Origin: Sinotaia quadrata
Lineage: Eukaryota; Mollusca; Gastropoda; Architaenioglossa; Viviparidae
Direction: 5' to 3'
Length of the DNA: 64,000 bases
NCBI GenBank assembly: GCA_028829895.1
Contig: CM054184.1
Span: 24,507,201 to 24,571,200, forward strand
Position 1 is the stretch's first letter. Each line of letters begins with the position of its first letter. The notes below the pieces were generated by a model. That model saw only the letters and a program-made list of their open reading frames with translations, was not told where the DNA came from and searched no databases. Of this stretch, positions 61,401-64,000 are shown piece by piece. Position numbers and translations under genes: made by a program.

Positions 61401-63410
61401 TGCATCTATGATTCAGGTCATGATACCAAATTCACTGTATTAAGTCTAATTTATTTTCTCAATACGTGATAAATCGTAACTCTGGTTAGAAATTGTTCCC
61501 CAGGCAAACATTGTAGAATATAGATTATCTAGATTAGAGTATCAGATGTCGGACATTTAAATACGTGAACTGTTCCAAACTCATTTTGTATTTTTGTGAT
61601 ATAGATATTATTTTATAATAAATCTTTCATCTTTTGTTATATCTTTCTTATGCATGTGCATTGAATCATGTCTGGAGTAGTTAGTTGGTGGATGGGTTCG
61701 GGAGCTATTGTTTGAATGAAAGTTAGTCAATGTTGTGAATTTAGATTACTCCTTAAGTAAGAAGTTCCACCTGCGAATAGAAGTTATGCATATAGTGGTA
61801 TGTGAGTGGGAAATTCATATTAGGAAACGAATCCTAATTTTAATCACTGATAAATGATTATGGTTATTAATGATAATGAATTCATAAGTAATAACGCATA
61901 ATAGAGATTAAGCACCACGCGCATCACAACGGTAAATGTTTGTCTTTAATGTTGTGGAAGAGAAAATACATTTACAGCACACGCATATCCACCATGTGAG
62001 AGAGATGAGTGTTCTGGAGAATTATTAATAGCATAAATTAAGATTCTCATCACTTGTAATTAGTTATGGGTGATTAATTTAATAACAATCGTAACCATTA
62101 ACTAAGTGGCATAGGCATCACACATGGTGTGACAAATATAAAAATTAATTAGAAAGAAATAATACTTTATAAAATAGCAATTAATATTGAAAATAAATGC
62201 ACATAATTCTGTTGTATACACCATAACTACTTTATTTATACAAACCACTAACCATTACATTAATACTATAAAAGCAAGTGAAAGTACACACACAAACTGT
62301 CCTACACATATAAATAAAAAGCACTGCTTGTTAGATGCACATAAAGAAAACAAATGCAAAAAGTGATAAACAAAGAAAGCATGATGATTAATGAGTAACA
62401 GTGAGTTAAAGTAATGAGTAAGAATGAATTACATGAATTCAGTCTCTTCCAACTCTCTATTGCAGTATATTATAGAGCAGTGCTTTCAAATAGTTTACAA
62501 ACACAGTGAAGTAGAAATCACCTTCCCAGCTTGTACTATGACAAACAAGCCATAGAAGGATCCATTTATGTACAAATACACATACAAATTTGTTTTATCT
62601 CTATAAATATTCCATGAATTCAGTCATCTAATATATTTAGTTAAGGTTGCACATCAAAATGCTGAGATTGTAAACATAGCATTACATAATATGTCTAGAG
62701 TCTCTGAGAGAAATTGCTGCTTTTGCTTGAAGGTGGTATCAAGAACAGGACTAAAGTCTATAAGAAAAATTACTACAGGTGTTAATTAATTGTGGCAGGA
62801 ACAGGACAGGAATCTACAAGAGAAACTTCTCATACTTGTTGGTGGTAACAGGAACAGAACTAAGAGTTAATGAGAAAAATTCTGCTTGTGCTTGATGGTG
62901 GTAAAAGGAATAGGACAAGAGTCAATGAGAAAAACCCTGATTATGTTTTTTAGTGGTAACAGGCAAATGCTTGCTTGCCCTGATGCAAATGCAAACTAAT
63001 TTAATGCACAGTTATCGTTGTCATGGTTTTGACTTTCTTTTTAAAAAAAGGAACAACATTTGGTATTTGGCTATGCAACATTTAGTGTTTGGTTGAGTAA
63101 CATTTGGTGCTGAGCAATAAATGATTTAGTATGATTATAGGGCAATAAATGATTCAGTATGATATCAAGAGGAAGGGGGGGGGGCACTACCTTTATATAA
63201 TTATGTAATTAAAATGCTAAGCAAGTCTCTCTATTTTCATCCTGAAAGCAACAGTGGTCACAAGTATTTCTCTGAAAAATAATAAAATTTGAAAAATGCA
63301 AACTTTTGTTCTTTAAATATAACTCACCATTTTCTTTGCACAAAACAAATAGAAAGTGTGCAGCTAAGTCTTTCACCTCTGTTACAGGAGAAGTCAGTAA
63401 CTTGCACAAT
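55281..63410 (-). CDS. RIC8: RIC8 (synembryn) C-terminal part, 4 exons, 5' end off window
   Basis: Gene-level entry. Four in-phase exons end at a TAG stop (55283-55281). RIC8 is a cytosolic armadillo/HEAT superhelix protein that folds nascent heterotrimeric G-protein alpha subunits and catalyses GDP release from them. The visible part begins in a late repeat ([20 protein letters not shown]), then has the diagnostic [13 protein letters not shown], an acidic Ser/Thr patch, [18 protein letters not shown], and a C-terminal tail ending ESDSD. These blocks align in order with the C-terminal part of animal RIC8A/B. The N-terminal exons lie beyond 64000. The introns are 2.3, 1.2 and 4.1 kb and carry repeats. 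Invertebrates generally have a single RIC8; whether this is nearer A or B cannot be told. No frameshift or stop was seen, so it looks functional. Confidence 0.93.
56628..56830 (+). pseudogene. Single-frame coding relic, possibly a transposase N-terminus
   Basis: One frame reads [20 protein letters not shown], then DEAER, a stop, [21 protein letters not shown], a stop, and [18 protein letters not shown]. Only two stops interrupt it, and the mix of helix, acidic Ser/Asp-rich linker and a Trp-containing end resembles the acidic N-terminal region of piggyBac-derived proteins. That likeness is compositional, so the family is uncertain. It lies antisense within a RIC8 intron. Confidence 0.4.
58440..59370 (+). 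mobile_element. Repeat island B2 with acidic coding remnant
   Basis: The right part (59206-59296) matches island B1 (15471-15566). Just before it, from the ATG at 58940, a reading with one frame change gives [10 protein letters not shown] and then [20 protein letters not shown] and [13 protein letters not shown]. The acidic, Ser-rich composition again suggests a transposase N-terminus, not proven. Boundaries are approximate. Confidence 0.45.
59524..59643 (-). CDS. RIC8: RIC8 exon (PMEGM block)
   Basis: The 120 nt exon (acceptor TTTTTTTTAG, donor CAGAG|GTTAGC) reads [20 protein letters not shown] and then [19 protein letters not shown]. 'NPxTGRxEExxPxPMEGMTxEQKExEAxxLxxxxDKL' is conserved across animal RIC8 and contacts G alpha in the mammalian complex. 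It is in phase with both neighbours. Confidence 0.94.
59644..60863. other. RIC8 intron (1.2 kb)
   Basis: AT-rich, with a long poly-A run near 60294-60308. Nothing recognised. Confidence 0.65.
60864..61017 (-). CDS. RIC8: RIC8 exon with TGYGN motif and acidic phosphosite patch
   Basis: The 154 nt exon (acceptor ATATATTTGCAG, donor AACAA|GTATGA) reads [20 protein letters not shown], and then a linker with [13 protein letters not shown]. 'KYTGYGNxxGLL' is the strongest RIC8 signature. The acidic Ser/Thr patch (60881-60919) corresponds to the region where mammalian Ric-8A is phosphorylated by casein kinase 2, which raises its activity. Phases match both neighbours. Confidence 0.94.
61190..62110 (+). 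mobile_element. LTR-like repeat island, copy C2
   Basis: A GC-richer block in a RIC8 intron. It includes a tataataaatctttc tract (61614), a G-rich step (ggtggatgggttcgggagc, 61687-61705), and 61932-61978, which matches the end of island C1 at 44359-44405. No ORF of note. Boundaries were judged from composition. Confidence 0.5.
62690..62965. repeat. Imperfect minisatellite, about 5 units of 50-60 nt
   Basis: Diverged units follow the pattern gagaaa(a)ttctgcttgtgc, then ttgatggtggtaacaggaac and aggactaagagt. It lies in the RIC8 intron immediately 3' of the 63.3 kb exon in transcription order. Confidence 0.85.
63328..63410 (-). CDS. RIC8: RIC8 exon (late armadillo repeat)
   Basis: The 83 nt exon (acceptor TTTTTCATTCAG, donor AAATG|GTGAGT) reads [20 protein letters not shown], then FVLCKEN. 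It is entered in phase 2 and left in phase 1. The 'VKxxAAxFLFVLCxEN' block is characteristic of RIC8 just before the TGYGN motif. The preceding exon is outside the window. Confidence 0.9.
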
Positions 63411-63879
63411 CTGAATGAAAAATATAAGCTGTAAATAAATTTTTAAAATACAACTCTTCTTTGTTGTAAACAAAATACAATACATAAATAAACAAATATA
63501 ACTCTTCTTGGCATTAAAATAAGTGCTGTTGCAAACAGAATGCTGTACTTGAATTAATTCTCCTCAATGACAACATACAAAAATTGTCAGATTTGGATGC
63601 TGCCTAAGATTACCTACAAAATATTATTTTTTAAACATTTTACTTTAGAAACCAGTTGTACATCAAATTTAGATGTTCATTTATATAACTAATCCTTTTA
63701 AAAAGTTATTGTTTATTATTTCATGCTCATAATCTCACATTAAAAATTGTAAACAAAGGATGTGTCCTTGGCTGCCATTTTTAATTTTTCATGAATTATG
63801 GTATTACAACTTGCTTCATGAAAATTGTTCTAACTAATTCTGATTCTGATTATGAATCTGATGCAGAGCTGGATTCACC

Positions 63880-64000
63880 TTGCCTGTAGTTTACTATTTC
63901 CCCCAGCTTCAGCTTAGCTTTTAACCCCTTGGCAAGTTCCCTCTTGTTGCGGCAGACTGTCCCGGTGAGATGGGTCTTGTTCTCTGCCAGTTCCTTCACC
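63880..64000 (-). pseudogene. piggyBac-type transposase fragment, cut by window edge
   Basis: Minus strand from position 64000: VKELAENKTHLTGTVCRNKR, then ELAKGLKAKLKLGEIV. 'L...KTHLTGTVRxNRKxLPxxLKxxKLKxGE' is a conserved block of piggyBac (DDE_Tnp_1_7) transposases following the catalytic core. The frame looks intact to about 63880. The rest lies outside the window, so I cannot say whether the copy is complete. It sits in a RIC8 intron on the same strand. Confidence 0.8.

Overview
This is eukaryotic, animal nuclear DNA: AT-rich, with small exons flanked by GT/AG splice sites inside kilobase-scale introns, long microsatellites and fragments of several transposon classes. Nothing looks prokaryotic (no operons, no long intact ORFs, no CRISPR). 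The gene content and the mix of repeats (RTE-type LINEs with a GATA tail, hAT, piggyBac, pogo-like and LTR-like pieces) suggest an invertebrate, probably a lophotrochozoan such as a mollusc. The species assignment is inference only.

Two host genes can be reconstructed, both on the minus strand. From right to left, the first is the 3' part of RIC8 (synembryn), the chaperone and exchange factor for G-protein alpha subunits. Four in-phase exons lie at 63410-63328, 61017-60864, 59643-59524 and 55410-55281, ending in a stop codon; the 5' exons lie beyond the right edge. The second, about 24.5 kb downstream in the same orientation, is TERB1, the meiotic telomere-to-nuclear-envelope bouquet protein. 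Twelve exons between 30795 and 1198 join in phase to give 499 codons from a plausible ATG. They cover the armadillo-repeat region and the Cys/His-containing segment that corresponds to the TERB2-binding region. The C-terminal MYB exons must lie beyond the left edge. No annotated ORF covers either gene as a whole; both emerge only by splicing.

Layout: 1-30795 is TERB1 exons and introns, the introns carrying a piggyBac remnant (10.4-10.7 kb), LTR-like GC-richer islands (11.9-13.5 and 14.75-15.66 kb), a pogo-like piece (19.77-20.36 kb), a hAT-like end (21.8 kb) and an RTE LINE 3' end (23.9-24.6 kb). 30796-55280 is the intergenic region: a reverse-oriented copy of the first island (30.9-31.7 kb), a catalytically altered LINE endonuclease fragment (35.1-36.0 kb), a decayed hAT transposon of about 3 kb (37.6-40.6 kb), another island (42.7-44.4 kb), and several degenerate tandem repeats. 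55281-64000 is RIC8 exons and introns, with a coding relic at 56.6 kb, islands at 58.4-59.4 and 61.2-62.1 kb, an imperfect minisatellite at 62.7 kb, and a piggyBac fragment running off the right edge.

The two genes are not known to share a pathway: RIC8 acts in the cytosol on G alpha, TERB1 in germ-line nuclei at meiotic telomeres. The most interesting result is the invertebrate TERB1, with a conserved CxxC...CxxH pattern and an apparently very short linker after the armadillo repeats.
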